64,000 bases of DNA from Lentzea albida (GTDB lineage Bacteria > Actinomycetota > Actinomycetes > Mycobacteriales > Pseudonocardiaceae): the NCBI RefSeq assembly GCF_900111005.1, contig NZ_FOFV01000025.1, positions 62,001 to 126,000 of the forward strand. The letters are read 5' to 3'. Positions 32,218 through 39,981 of this stretch are shown here, piece by piece. Positions within the stretch are counted from its first letter, which is position 1; each line of letters starts with the position of its first letter. The position numbers were made by a program, and so were the translations under genes. Under the pieces are notes generated by a model, which did no database searches, was not told where the DNA came from, and was given only the letters and a program-made list of their open reading frames with translations.

Positions 32218-33906
32218 GTGGCCAGATCCCTGTTGCTGGTAGTCCCAGCAGCGTTGGCGCTCACCGTCGTCCCGGCCGTCGCGGTCGCCGCCCCGGTCCA
32301 GTACCAGGCCGAGAACGCGACCATCTCGAACGGCCTCGTCGAGTCGAACCACGCGGGCTTCACCGGCAGTGGTTTCGTCAACTACGACAACGAGATCGGC
32401 AGCTCCGTCGAGTTCACCGTGAACGCGGCGGCCGCCGGCCCGGCGAACCTCACCTTCCGGTTCGCCAACGGCCAGACGGCCGACCGCCCGATGGACGTCT
32501 CGGTGAACGGCTCGGTGGTCGCGAGCCGGCTGTCGTTCCCGAGCACCGGCGCGTGGACGTCGTGGACCACCAAGTCCACCTCCATCACGCTCAAGGCCGG
32601 TACCAACAAGATCAAGACGGTCGCGACGACGTCGAACGGCGGCCCGAACCTGGACCGCGTCGACGTCGACGCGCAGGGCGGCGGCACGCCGGACACCGTG
32701 GCCCCCTCCGTGCCCGGCAGCCTGCGCTCCACCGGCACCACGGCGACGTCGATCTCGTTGGCGTGGAACGCGTCCACCGACAACGTGGGCGTGACGGACT
32801 ACGTGCTGTCCAACGGGCAGACGGCGACCGGCACCACGCACACCGTCTCCGGCCTCACCCCGGACACCGCCTACACCTTCACCGTGCAGGCGCGGGACGC
32901 GGCGGGCAACCTGTCCGGCGCGTCGAACTCGATCTCCGTGCGCACCCAGCCGGGCACGCCCGGCGGCACCCGGCCGCACGACGTCAACGGCCTGCTGCGG
33001 GTGTGCGGCGTGCAGCTCTGCAACCAGTACGGCAAGCCGATCCAGCTGCGCGGCATGAGCACGCACGGCATCCAGTGGTACCACCAGTGCTCCAAGTCCC
33101 AGTGGTGGGACGCCCTGGTGAACGACTGGAACGCGGACTTCATCCGCGTCGCCATGTACATCCAGGAGGACGGCTACGAGACCGACCCCCGCAGGTTCAC
33201 CGACCTGATGCACGGCTACATCGAGGAGGCCACGCGCCGCGGCATCTACGTCCTCGTGGACTGGCACCAGCTCTCACCCGGTGACCCGAACTACAACCTG
33301 GCGCGCGCCAAGACGTTCTTCACCGAGATCGCCCGGCGCCACAAGGACAAGACCAACATCATCTACGACATCGCCAACGAGCCCAACGGCACGTCGTGGT
33401 CGCGGGTCAAGTCCTACGCCGAGCAGATGATCCCGGTCATCCGGAACATCGACCCGGACAGCCTCATCGTCTCGGGCACGAACGGCTGGTCGACGTTCGG
33501 CCACTCCGACGGCGACAGCCCGTCCGAGGTGCTGAACAACCGGGTCAACGCGACCAACTTCATGTACTCGTTCCACTTCTACGCCCAGGCCCACCGCGAC
33601 GAGTACCTGAGCGTGCTGGACCAGGTGTCGAGCCAGGTCCCCGTGTTCGTGACCGAGTTCGGCACGCAGGCCGCGTCCGGTGGCGGCTCGAACGACTTCA
33701 CCATGTCGCAGAAGTACGTCGACCTGATGGCCCGCAAGAAGATCTCGTGGGCCAACTGGAACTTCTCCGACGACGGCCTGACCGGTGCCGTGTTCAAGAC
33801 CGGGACGTGCTCCGGCACCACGTTCGCGGGCACCGGTGTGCTCAAGCCCGCCGGTGTCTGGGTGCGCGAGCGGATCCGCACGCCGGACAACTTCCCGACG
33901 AGCTGA
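32218..33906 (+). CDS. Secreted CBM-FN3-GH5 cellulase
   Basis: 562 aa. Signal peptide with cleavage after AVAVAA (near residue 25). Residues 26-155 form a CBM6/35-type module (YQAENATISNGLVESNH). Residues 160-245 are an FN3 domain (VPGSLRSTGTTATSISLAWN). Residues 255-560 are a GH5 catalytic domain: LRGMSTHGIQWY, IIYDIANEPNG with the acid/base Glu and VFVTEFGT with the nucleophile Glu. It cleaves beta-1,4-glucan outside the cell. GTG start follows AGGAGG. The gene is single, under its own promoter and operator. Confidence 0.93.
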   Translation: MARSLLLVVPAALALTVVPAVAVAAPVQYQAENATISNGLVESNHAGFTGSGFVNYDNEIGSSVEFTVNAAAAGPANLTFRFANGQTADRPMDVSVNGSVVASRLSFPSTGAWTSWTTKSTSITLKAGTNKIKTVATTSNGGPNLDRVDVDAQGGGTPDTVAPSVPGSLRSTGTTATSISLAWNASTDNVGVTDYVLSNGQTATGTTHTVSGLTPDTAYTFTVQARDAAGNLSGASNSISVRTQPGTPGGTRPHDVNGLLRVCGVQLCNQYGKPIQLRGMSTHGIQWYHQCSKSQWWDALVNDWNADFIRVAMYIQEDGYETDPRRFTDLMHGYIEEATRRGIYVLVDWHQLSPGDPNYNLARAKTFFTEIARRHKDKTNIIYDIANEPNGTSWSRVKSYAEQMIPVIRNIDPDSLIVSGTNGWSTFGHSDGDSPSEVLNNRVNATNFMYSFHFYAQAHRDEYLSVLDQVSSQVPVFVTEFGTQAASGGGSNDFTMSQKYVDLMARKKISWANWNFSDDGLTGAVFKTGTCSGTTFAGTGVLKPAGVWVRERIRTPDNFPTS

Positions 33907-33911
33907 ACCGA

Positions 33912-33943
33912 GGGGCGTGGCCGTCTTCCGGCGGCCACGCCCC
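33912..33943. terminator. 12-bp hairpin between convergent genes
   Basis: GGGGCGTGGCCG (33912-33923) pairs exactly with CGGCCACGCCCC (33932-33943), loop 8 nt. It separates the convergent GH5 and GCS2 genes; no T-tract. Confidence 0.75.
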
Positions 33944-33947
33944 GCTC

Positions 33948-35426
33948 CTACGTCAACGGCCAGCTGTGCACGGGTTCGTTGGCGTGCATCAGGTCCACAT
34001 AGGTCCGGAGCATCGTGCGCAGCGCGTCGGCCCGGTCCATGTGGCTGTGGTCGTAGTGCCGGTGGAACTCGCGCGCCTGCCAGGTGGCACCGTTCACGCC
34101 GCTCAGGCAGCGCTGCTCGATGACGCCCAGCAAACGGTCGCGCTCCGCCGAGTCGACGCCCCACCGGATCAGGCCCTCGTGGGCGAGGGGGAGGAGCCTG
34201 CGCAGCACCAGTTCCACGACCGGCACCGTGCCGACGCCCGGCCAGTACATCTGCGCGTCCATGCCGTTGCGCGAGGCCGCGTTGAAGTTCTCCTCGGCCG
34301 CCTGGAAGCTCATCTGGGACCACAGTGGACGTTCGTCCTCGGCCAGTGCCCGCACCAGCCCGAAGTACAGGGCGGCGTTGGCGAGCGTGTCCACGACGGT
34401 CGGCCCGGCGGGCAGCACGCGGTTCTCCACGCGCAGGTGCGGGCGGTCGCGGACGACGTCGTAGACCGGCCGGTTCCAGCGGTAGATGGTGCCGTTGTGC
34501 AGCTTCAGCTCGTTCAACGACGGGGTGTCGCCCTTGTCGAGCACCGCCAGCGGGTCCTCGTCGTCGGTGATCGGCAGCAGCGCCGGGAAGTAGCGGACGT
34601 TCTCCTCGAACAGGTCGAAGATCGAGTTGATCCACCGCTCGCCGAACCACACGCGCGGCCGCACGCCCTGCGCCTTGAGCTCGTCGCCGCGGGTGTCGGT
34701 GGCCTGCTGGAACAGCGCGATGCGCGTCTCCCGCCACAGCTCCTTGCCGAGGAAGAACGGCGAGTTCGCGCCCACCGCCACCTGCACGCCCGCGATGGCC
34801 TGGGCGGCGTTCCAGTAGGCGGGGAACTGCTCGGGGCTCACCTGCAGGTGCAGCTGCGTGCTCGTGCAGGCGGCCTCGGGGACGATCGAGCTGGACGTGA
34901 GGTGCAGCCGCTCGACGCCGTCGATGGCGATCTGCAGGTCCTCGCCGCGCGCCGCCAGCACCTGCTCGTTGAGCAACGCGTAGCGCGGGTTGCTCGACAG
35001 CAGGTCGGGCGAGATGTCCTTGCTGCGCAACGTCGGCAGGATGCCGTTTATGACCATGTGCGCGCCGACCGAGCGGGCCTTCTGCTCGGCGTCGTTCAGG
35101 CTGCGGCGGACCGTGTCCTCGAAGGCCGTGATGCCGCCGCCCGCGAGCCGGCGCGGGGCCACGTTGATCTCGATGTTCCACTGGCCGAGCTCGGTCACGA
35201 AGTCCGGGTCGTCGATGACCTGCAGCGCCTCGTGGTTCTTCATCGCCGGATCGGCGTTCTCGTCGATCAGGTTGATCTCGATCTCAAGACCGGTCATCGG
35301 CCTCTCGAAGTCGAAGCGCGCCTCACGCAGCATCCGCGCGAACACGTCGAGGCACCGGCGCACCTTGGTGCGGTACCGCGTTCGGTCCTCGCGCGTGAAC
35401 TCGTGCTTCGCGACGTCCTCGCCCAT
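33948..35426 (-). CDS. GCS2-type glutamate-cysteine ligase-like enzyme
   Basis: 492 aa. Conserved GCS2 pieces: MTGLEIEINLID (acidic metal and ATP site), ELGQWNIEINVAPR, TSTQLHLQVSP and RPHLRVENRVLPAGPT. Members make gamma-glutamyl amides: glutamate-cysteine ligase of the ergothioneine pathway, or other carboxylate-amine ligases. At about 490 residues it is longer than YbdK-type proteins, and I see no egt neighbours, so the substrate is open. Strong GGGAGG ribosome site before the ATG. Confidence 0.85.
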   Translation of the reverse strand: MGEDVAKHEFTREDRTRYRTKVRRCLDVFARMLREARFDFERPMTGLEIEINLIDENADPAMKNHEALQVIDDPDFVTELGQWNIEINVAPRRLAGGGITAFEDTVRRSLNDAEQKARSVGAHMVINGILPTLRSKDISPDLLSSNPRYALLNEQVLAARGEDLQIAIDGVERLHLTSSSIVPEAACTSTQLHLQVSPEQFPAYWNAAQAIAGVQVAVGANSPFFLGKELWRETRIALFQQATDTRGDELKAQGVRPRVWFGERWINSIFDLFEENVRYFPALLPITDDEDPLAVLDKGDTPSLNELKLHNGTIYRWNRPVYDVVRDRPHLRVENRVLPAGPTVVDTLANAALYFGLVRALAEDERPLWSQMSFQAAEENFNAASRNGMDAQMYWPGVGTVPVVELVLRRLLPLAHEGLIRWGVDSAERDRLLGVIEQRCLSGVNGATWQAREFHRHYDHSHMDRADALRTMLRTYVDLMHANEPVHSWPLT

Positions 35427-35549
35427 GGTGGCCTCCCGGCGGTCGAGGGTTCACCCCACCATCGTGCACCATGGTTGATCAATCCGACACTCGTGTGTCG
35501 TGTTCCGGGACGAGCGGACAGCGCGTGGCCGCGTCTCAGCCGGTCGCGC

Positions 35550-36191
35550 TCACACCGCGGGCACGGCGATCGACGTGACCAGGATGTCGCCCTGCACCAG
35601 CCAGCGGCCCTCGAACCCGGCGATCGGGCTGTCGGGCAGCAGGATGCGCGAGTGGAACGTGCCGTCGGCGCCGAGGGTGATGTCCGCGTCCTCGAACCCG
35701 AGCCAGCGCTTCGTCACCGGGAACCACGCCTTGTAGGTCGACTCCTTGGCGCTGAACAGCAACCGGTCCCAGCAGATCTTCGGGTCGGCGGCCTGCAGGC
35801 CCGCCATCCGGTCGAGTTCGGCCTGGACCGCGATCGCGCCCAGCACGCCGTCCGGCGCGGGCTGGTGCGGTTCGGCGTCGATGCCGATCGTCTCGAAGTC
35901 CGACGCCCTGGCCAGTGCGGCCGCGCGGTAGCCCTTGCAGTGCGTGAGGCTGCCGACGACGTTCGGCGGCCACAGCGGCTCGCGCTTCGGGCCCGGCAGG
36001 ATCGGGGCGGGCTCGACGTCCAGGCGCCGCATGGCCTCGCGGGCGCACGCGCGGACCGTGCCGAACTCCGAGCGGCGCTTCTGGACGGCGTTGCTGATCT
36101 GCGCCTCCTCCTCGGGGAAGAGCACGACCGGTTCGTCGTCGTCGTACCGCTCCACCGCCGCGATCGGGTGGGGCAGGAGTTGTTCCAGCAT
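35550..36191 (-). CDS. pptT: 4'-phosphopantetheinyl transferase
   Basis: 213 aa, EntD/Sfp-like. VGSLTHCKGYRAAAL precedes the Mg site IGIDAEPHQP and RLLFSAKESTYKAWFP (W-x-x-K-E-A-type motif as FSAKESTYKAW). It transfers phosphopantetheine from CoA to carrier proteins of NRPS, PKS and fatty-acid systems. It starts 3 nt after the phosphoesterase stop. In mycobacteria PptT is similarly paired with the hydrolase PptH, which reverses its reaction. Confidence 0.92.
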   Translation of the reverse strand: MLEQLLPHPIAAVERYDDDEPVVLFPEEEAQISNAVQKRRSEFGTVRACAREAMRRLDVEPAPILPGPKREPLWPPNVVGSLTHCKGYRAAALARASDFETIGIDAEPHQPAPDGVLGAIAVQAELDRMAGLQAADPKICWDRLLFSAKESTYKAWFPVTKRWLGFEDADITLGADGTFHSRILLPDSPIAGFEGRWLVQGDILVTSIAVPAV

Positions 36192-36194
36192 GGT

Positions 36195-37013
36195 CTACGA
36201 CTCCCGCAGCACGTCGTGCAGCTTCACCTGGGTGGTGCCGCGTGGTTTCCACTCGCGCGGGTAGCCGAGCGAGACCTCGTCGAAGCGCACGCCGTCGTGG
36301 TGCGTCGTGCGGGGGATGTGCAGGTGGCCGTAGACCATCTCCACGGCGTTGAACCGGGTGTGCCAGTCGGCGGTGAGGGTCGTGCCGCACCAGAGCGCGA
36401 ACTCGGGGTAGCGCAGCACGAACGTGGGGTCGCGGACGAGCGGGTAGTGGTTGATCAGCACGGTCGGGCCGGTGATCTGCGCGAGCCGCTCCTCCGTCTC
36501 GCGCACGCGCGCCTCGCACCACGCCTGCCGGGACGGGTACGGGTCCGGGTGCAGGAAGTACTCGTCCGTGCACACGACGCCCGCCTGGTGCGCGATGGCG
36601 AGGGCCGACTCCACGTCCGTGGCACCCGTCGGCCGGAAGGAGTAGTCGTACCCGAGGAAGAGGGGACAGACGGTGACCGGACCGTTCGGCCCCGGGAACG
36701 TGACGTACGGGTCCTCGGGAGTGATCACGTCGAGGCTGCGGCACAGCTCCACGAGCTGCTTGTAGCGCACCTCGCCGCGCGACTGGTTGGCGTCGTCCTT
36801 GGTGGTCCAGAGCTCGTGGTTGCCCGGCGACCAGATCACCTTCGCGAACCGCGGGCGGAGCTTGGTGAGCGTCCATTCGATGGAGTCGAACTTCTCCGCG
36901 ACGTCCCCGGCGATGATCAGCCAGTCGGCCGGGTCGGGAGCGGTGATCGCGTCCACGGCGTCGCGGTTGTCCTGGTAGGAGACGTGCAGGTCGCTGGTGG
37001 CCAAGAGCTTCAC
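36195..37013 (-). CDS. pptH: Metallophosphoesterase, PptH-like phosphopantetheinyl hydrolase
   Basis: 272 aa. Calcineurin-like motifs: SDLHVSY (D-x-H), IIAGDVAEKF (G-D-V), WSPGNHELW (G-N-H-E), INHYPL, and YGHLHIPRTT (G-H-x-H). Immediately upstream of pptT in one operon, the arrangement of Mycobacterium tuberculosis, where PptH removes phosphopantetheine from carrier proteins. TACCGT six bases before GTG suggests a leaderless start. Assignment rests on family plus synteny. Confidence 0.87.
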   Translation of the reverse strand: MKLLATSDLHVSYQDNRDAVDAITAPDPADWLIIAGDVAEKFDSIEWTLTKLRPRFAKVIWSPGNHELWTTKDDANQSRGEVRYKQLVELCRSLDVITPEDPYVTFPGPNGPVTVCPLFLGYDYSFRPTGATDVESALAIAHQAGVVCTDEYFLHPDPYPSRQAWCEARVRETEERLAQITGPTVLINHYPLVRDPTFVLRYPEFALWCGTTLTADWHTRFNAVEMVYGHLHIPRTTHHDGVRFDEVSLGYPREWKPRGTTQVKLHDVLRES

Positions 37014-37019
37014 GCACCG

Positions 37020-37025
37020 ACGGTA
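37020..37025 (-). promoter_or_regulatory. -10 box TACCGT, leaderless start of pptH
   Basis: TACCGT (37025 to 37020) is followed by 6 nt and GTG at 37013. Confidence 0.5.
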
Positions 37026-37043
37026 TCCCCGGAGTCAACGGAA

Positions 37044-37092
37044 CGCGATCACCCCCTCCCGGTGATCGCGCTCTCACTCGATCGTGAGAGCG
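37044..37092. repeat. Two tandem perfect hairpins in a divergent gap
   Basis: CGCGATCACC/GGTGATCGCG (37044-37053 with 37061-37070, loop 7) is followed directly by CGCTCTCAC/GTGAGAGCG (37069-37077 with 37084-37092, loop 6); they share two bases. They sit upstream of pptH and of the gene at 37277, so they are not simple terminators for either. Confidence 0.65.
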
Positions 37093-37276
37093 GTACCACG
37101 ACCGGTTATCCGTTCGTCGCAGACAGTGCGCCACTCGTCTCAACAGGATGAGCCGCGCATCGCCACGGCACGTCCGCTCATCGCCTTTAGGGGCCTGCGC
37201 ACTTACCTCGTCTGTAACCGGCTTCTTACTGTGAGCGCTGTCACCAGACGGAAAAGTCCTGGCGGAGGACCACACC

Positions 37277-38170
37277 ATGACCGACTCGCAGTTCGCTCGC
37301 ACCCCGGACCCGCGCCTCGCGCGCCAGGTCCCGCCCCGTCAGGCGCCGGCCCACCCCACGCGGCAGGCCCCGATCGGACAGGCGGGTGCGGCCCAGGTCG
37401 GCTCGCGCCAGGCCGCGGCGGGCCGCCAGGCGGTGCCCGCACGTCAGCAGGCGGTCCCCGGACGCCCGGTCACGGGCCAGGTCCCGTCCCGCGCCGGCCA
37501 GCTCGCGCCGCGCCAGACCCCGCCGGCCCGCTACGGCCAGCCGGTGGACCCGCGCCTCGCCGCGAACCCGTCGTTCCGCCGCACCGTGGGCGCCGAGATC
37601 GCCCGCCACGCCCAGCAGCAGCAGGCCTACGCCGTCCCGCAACGCCGCACCACGGCCGAGGACACGGCCCTCGCCACCCTGCTCCGCTCCCGCCAGCGCG
37701 CCGAGTCCGCCCGCCAGGACCCGAGGCCCGCCGACGTGACGCCGCGAGCGGACTCGTGGATGCGCACCTCCGCCTGGCCCGACACGAGCGTGGACTCTGG
37801 CCGCGGCGACGTCATCGAACAGCTCTCCGCCCGCCTCGTGTCCGCGAACCTGTGGTCGGTCGTCGAACCGCTCATCCCGCCGGCCAAGGTCCGCAGGCAG
37901 GGCGGCGGCCGCGGCCGCGTCTCGAACCGCGCCGTGTTCACCGCGATCGTGTTCGTGCTGTCGTCCGGGTGCGCCTGGCGGCACCTGCCGGCCTCGTTCG
38001 GGGTGACCGTGCCGACGGTGCACCGGCGGTTCCAGGAGTGGACCGACCTGGGACTGTGGGTCCGGCTGCGGCGCGCGGTGGCCGAAGGGGCCTGCGGTGC
38101 CGAGGAGATCGAGTGGATCCGGGCCGTGCTGGACGCGGCTGACCGGCGGGCGGCCAAGGCGGCCAGCTGA
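37277..38170 (+). CDS. Domesticated IS5-type transposase DNA-binding protein
   Basis: 297 aa from ATG 37277 with GGAGG 8 nt upstream. Residues 190-270 match the DUF4096 helix-turn-helix of IS5-family transposases: NLWSVVEPLIPPAKV, GCAWRHLPASFGVTVPTVHR, FQEWTDLGLW. The DDE catalytic domain is absent; the protein ends after a short Ala-rich helix and a clean stop. Residues 1-170 are a disordered Gln/Pro/Arg/Ala-rich stretch with recurring RQA and DPRLA units, not seen in transposases. Good ribosome site and terminator argue for an expressed DNA-binding protein rather than IS debris. Confidence 0.72.
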   Translation: MTDSQFARTPDPRLARQVPPRQAPAHPTRQAPIGQAGAAQVGSRQAAAGRQAVPARQQAVPGRPVTGQVPSRAGQLAPRQTPPARYGQPVDPRLAANPSFRRTVGAEIARHAQQQQAYAVPQRRTTAEDTALATLLRSRQRAESARQDPRPADVTPRADSWMRTSAWPDTSVDSGRGDVIEQLSARLVSANLWSVVEPLIPPAKVRRQGGGRGRVSNRAVFTAIVFVLSSGCAWRHLPASFGVTVPTVHRRFQEWTDLGLWVRLRRAVAEGACGAEEIEWIRAVLDAADRRAAKAAS

Positions 38171-38189
38171 CGCACCGGGTTTCGGCTTC

Positions 38190-38242
38190 GCCGGAGTCAT
38201 CCTGAAGAAGGGTGGCTCCGGCGTTTTGTTTGCTTGTTTTGT
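38190..38242 (+). terminator. Intrinsic terminator with T-tract
   Basis: GCCGGAG (38190-38196) pairs with CTCCGGC (38216-38222), extended by G-U-containing inner pairs, followed by a T-rich run (38224-38242). This is the clearest rho-independent terminator in the window and ends the 37277 gene. Confidence 0.85.
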
Positions 38243-38345
38243 GGGATGGGTCGAGGGCTTGTGCGGGTCGGTTTGGGTGGGTTGGCGCCGGTTCCAGCGG
38301 AGGGGTCACCTAGTGCGGGCGTGTCACCTTTTGCTGGTGGTCGCG

Positions 38346-38582
38346 TTGGGTCGTGTCGAGCCGGGTTGTTTCATCGCCGCTTCGCGACGATTGCGATTGG
38401 GGCTTGACTTCGGGGCCCTTGCGAGGCCTTTCTCGGCCTGGAAAAGGCCGGTCTGTGAAGCCCGGCCGAGTGGTCAAGTTCAAGGCCTCGCACCCAAAGT
38501 CAAGCCCCAATCGCCGTCGGGGCCGGGTCACCACCGCTTGCTCGGGCAGGCGAGGTAGGGACGCCTCGGCTTCGCCATTGCG
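38346..38582. repeat. Dispersed hairpin repeat, copy B
   Basis: Same element and orientation as 11728-11965. Its 122-nt nested hairpin (38393-38514) differs from copy A at only seven positions: three isolated changes in the outer and middle parts, four clustered in the apical loop. Like copy A it fills a gap between convergent genes, here after the terminator of the domesticated transposase gene. Confidence 0.8.
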
Positions 38583-38791
38583 CCGAGTGGCAGGTGTGCT
38601 CGGCTACGCCATCGCCTTCTGGCGTGGAGGAGCGCCTCGGCCTCCCCACTGCGCTCGACCGCAGGTGTGCTCGACCGCGCCACCGCTCTTGGCCCCCGCC
38701 ACCGCCCTTGGCCCTGCCACCGCTCGGCCTGCCACCACTTGGCTCCGCCGCCCTTTGGCTCGCCGCAGGGGACCCCTGCGCGAGCCCGCCC
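38583..38791. other. Low-complexity tail of the repeat, no gene
   Basis: Degenerate CTCGGCTTCGCC and CCGCCACCGCC/TTGGC units like those following copy A. No coding signal. The far end meets the stop of the kinase gene. Confidence 0.55.
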
Positions 38792-39967
38792 TCACATGTC
38801 GCTGATCCCCGCGTGGTACTTCGGCACCCGCACGGTGATCTTCGTGCCCAGCCCGCACGCCGTCTCGACGACCAGGCCGTACTCGTCCCCGTACACGCGC
38901 CGCAGCCGCTCGTCGATGTTGCCCAGGCCGATGCCCGCCGACTCGTCCACCTGGCCGGCCAGGGTGCGGCGGAGTTTCTCGGGGTCCATGCCGATGCCGT
39001 CGTCCTCGATCGTGATGTGCGCTTCGGCGCCGCCGTCGTTGGCGTAGATCTGGATGTGGCCCGGCTCGACCTTGCCCTCCATGCCGTGGCGCACGGCGTT
39101 CTCGACGAGGGGTTGCAGGCACAGGAACGGGACGGTCACCGGCAGCACCTCCGGGGCGACCTGCAGCGTCACCTTCAGGCGTTCGCCGAAGCGGGCTCGT
39201 TCCAGGGCCAGGTACTGGTCGATGGAGCGGAGTTCCTCGGCGAGGGTGGTGAAGTCGCCGTGGCGGCGGAAGGAGTAGCGGGTGAAGTCCGCGAAGTCGA
39301 GGAGCAGGGTGCGGGCGCGCTCCGGGTTGGTGCGGACGTAGGAGGCGATGGCGGAGAGCGAGTTGTAGATGAAGTGCGGGGAGATCTGGGCTCGCAGGGC
39401 GCGCACCTCGGCTTCGACCAGGCGGGTGCGGGAGCGGTCGAGTTCTGCCAGTTCCAGTTGGCCCGCGGCCCAGCGGGCCACCTGGTTCGTGGCTCTGACC
39501 AGGCCCGCGGAGGCCTCGCGGGAGTAGGCGGCGAGGGTGCCCACGACCCTGCCCTCGACGGTCAGCGGGGCCACGACCGCGCAGTTGATCGGGCAGTTGG
39601 GTTCGTTGCAGCCTATGTCGAACGCCTGGGTGCGGCCGGTCAGGAACACGTCCTCGGCCTGGGCCATGGCGTCGGCCGCGTGGTGGTCGGAGACGCCCTC
39701 CCAGGCGACCACCTCGGTCTCGTCGGTCAGCGCCAGCGCCGGGGTGTCGAGCAGGGTGCGCAGGTGGCGCGCCGACTTCTTGGCCGCGTCGGGGACCAGG
39801 CCCGCGCGCAGGGGCGGTGCGGCGGACCAGGCCATGTGCAGGGTTTCGTAGGTGACGCGCTGGGCCTCGGTGGAGAGTTGCTGCTTGTTGCGCGTGCCTC
39901 GCCACAGGACCAGGACGGCCGCGCCGCCGACGACCAGGATCGCGGCCGCGGTGAGGAAGTCGTGCAT
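38792..39967 (-). CDS. LytS-type sensor histidine kinase with Cys-rich GAF-like domain
   Basis: 391 aa from ATG 39967 (AAGG upstream). One N-terminal membrane segment (residues 4-22). Residues 70-165 form a GAF-like domain carrying CNEPNCPINC (Cys120, Cys125, Cys129), a possible metal or redox site. His-kinase domain: RAQISPHFIYNSLSAI with phosphoacceptor His198, N-box LCLQPLVENAVRHG, and ATP lid DDGIGMDPE and GIGLGNIDERL. Last of a four-gene operon with LytTR regulator, small membrane protein and symporter. Confidence 0.92.
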   Translation of the reverse strand: MHDFLTAAAILVVGGAAVLVLWRGTRNKQQLSTEAQRVTYETLHMAWSAAPPLRAGLVPDAAKKSARHLRTLLDTPALALTDETEVVAWEGVSDHHAADAMAQAEDVFLTGRTQAFDIGCNEPNCPINCAVVAPLTVEGRVVGTLAAYSREASAGLVRATNQVARWAAGQLELAELDRSRTRLVEAEVRALRAQISPHFIYNSLSAIASYVRTNPERARTLLLDFADFTRYSFRRHGDFTTLAEELRSIDQYLALERARFGERLKVTLQVAPEVLPVTVPFLCLQPLVENAVRHGMEGKVEPGHIQIYANDGGAEAHITIEDDGIGMDPEKLRRTLAGQVDESAGIGLGNIDERLRRVYGDEYGLVVETACGLGTKITVRVPKYHAGISDM

Positions 39968-39981
39968 CAGCGCGTCACCTT

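Noticed and set aside
37277..38170. Intact insertion sequence
   Set aside because: No DDE domain, no terminal inverted repeats or target duplication found.
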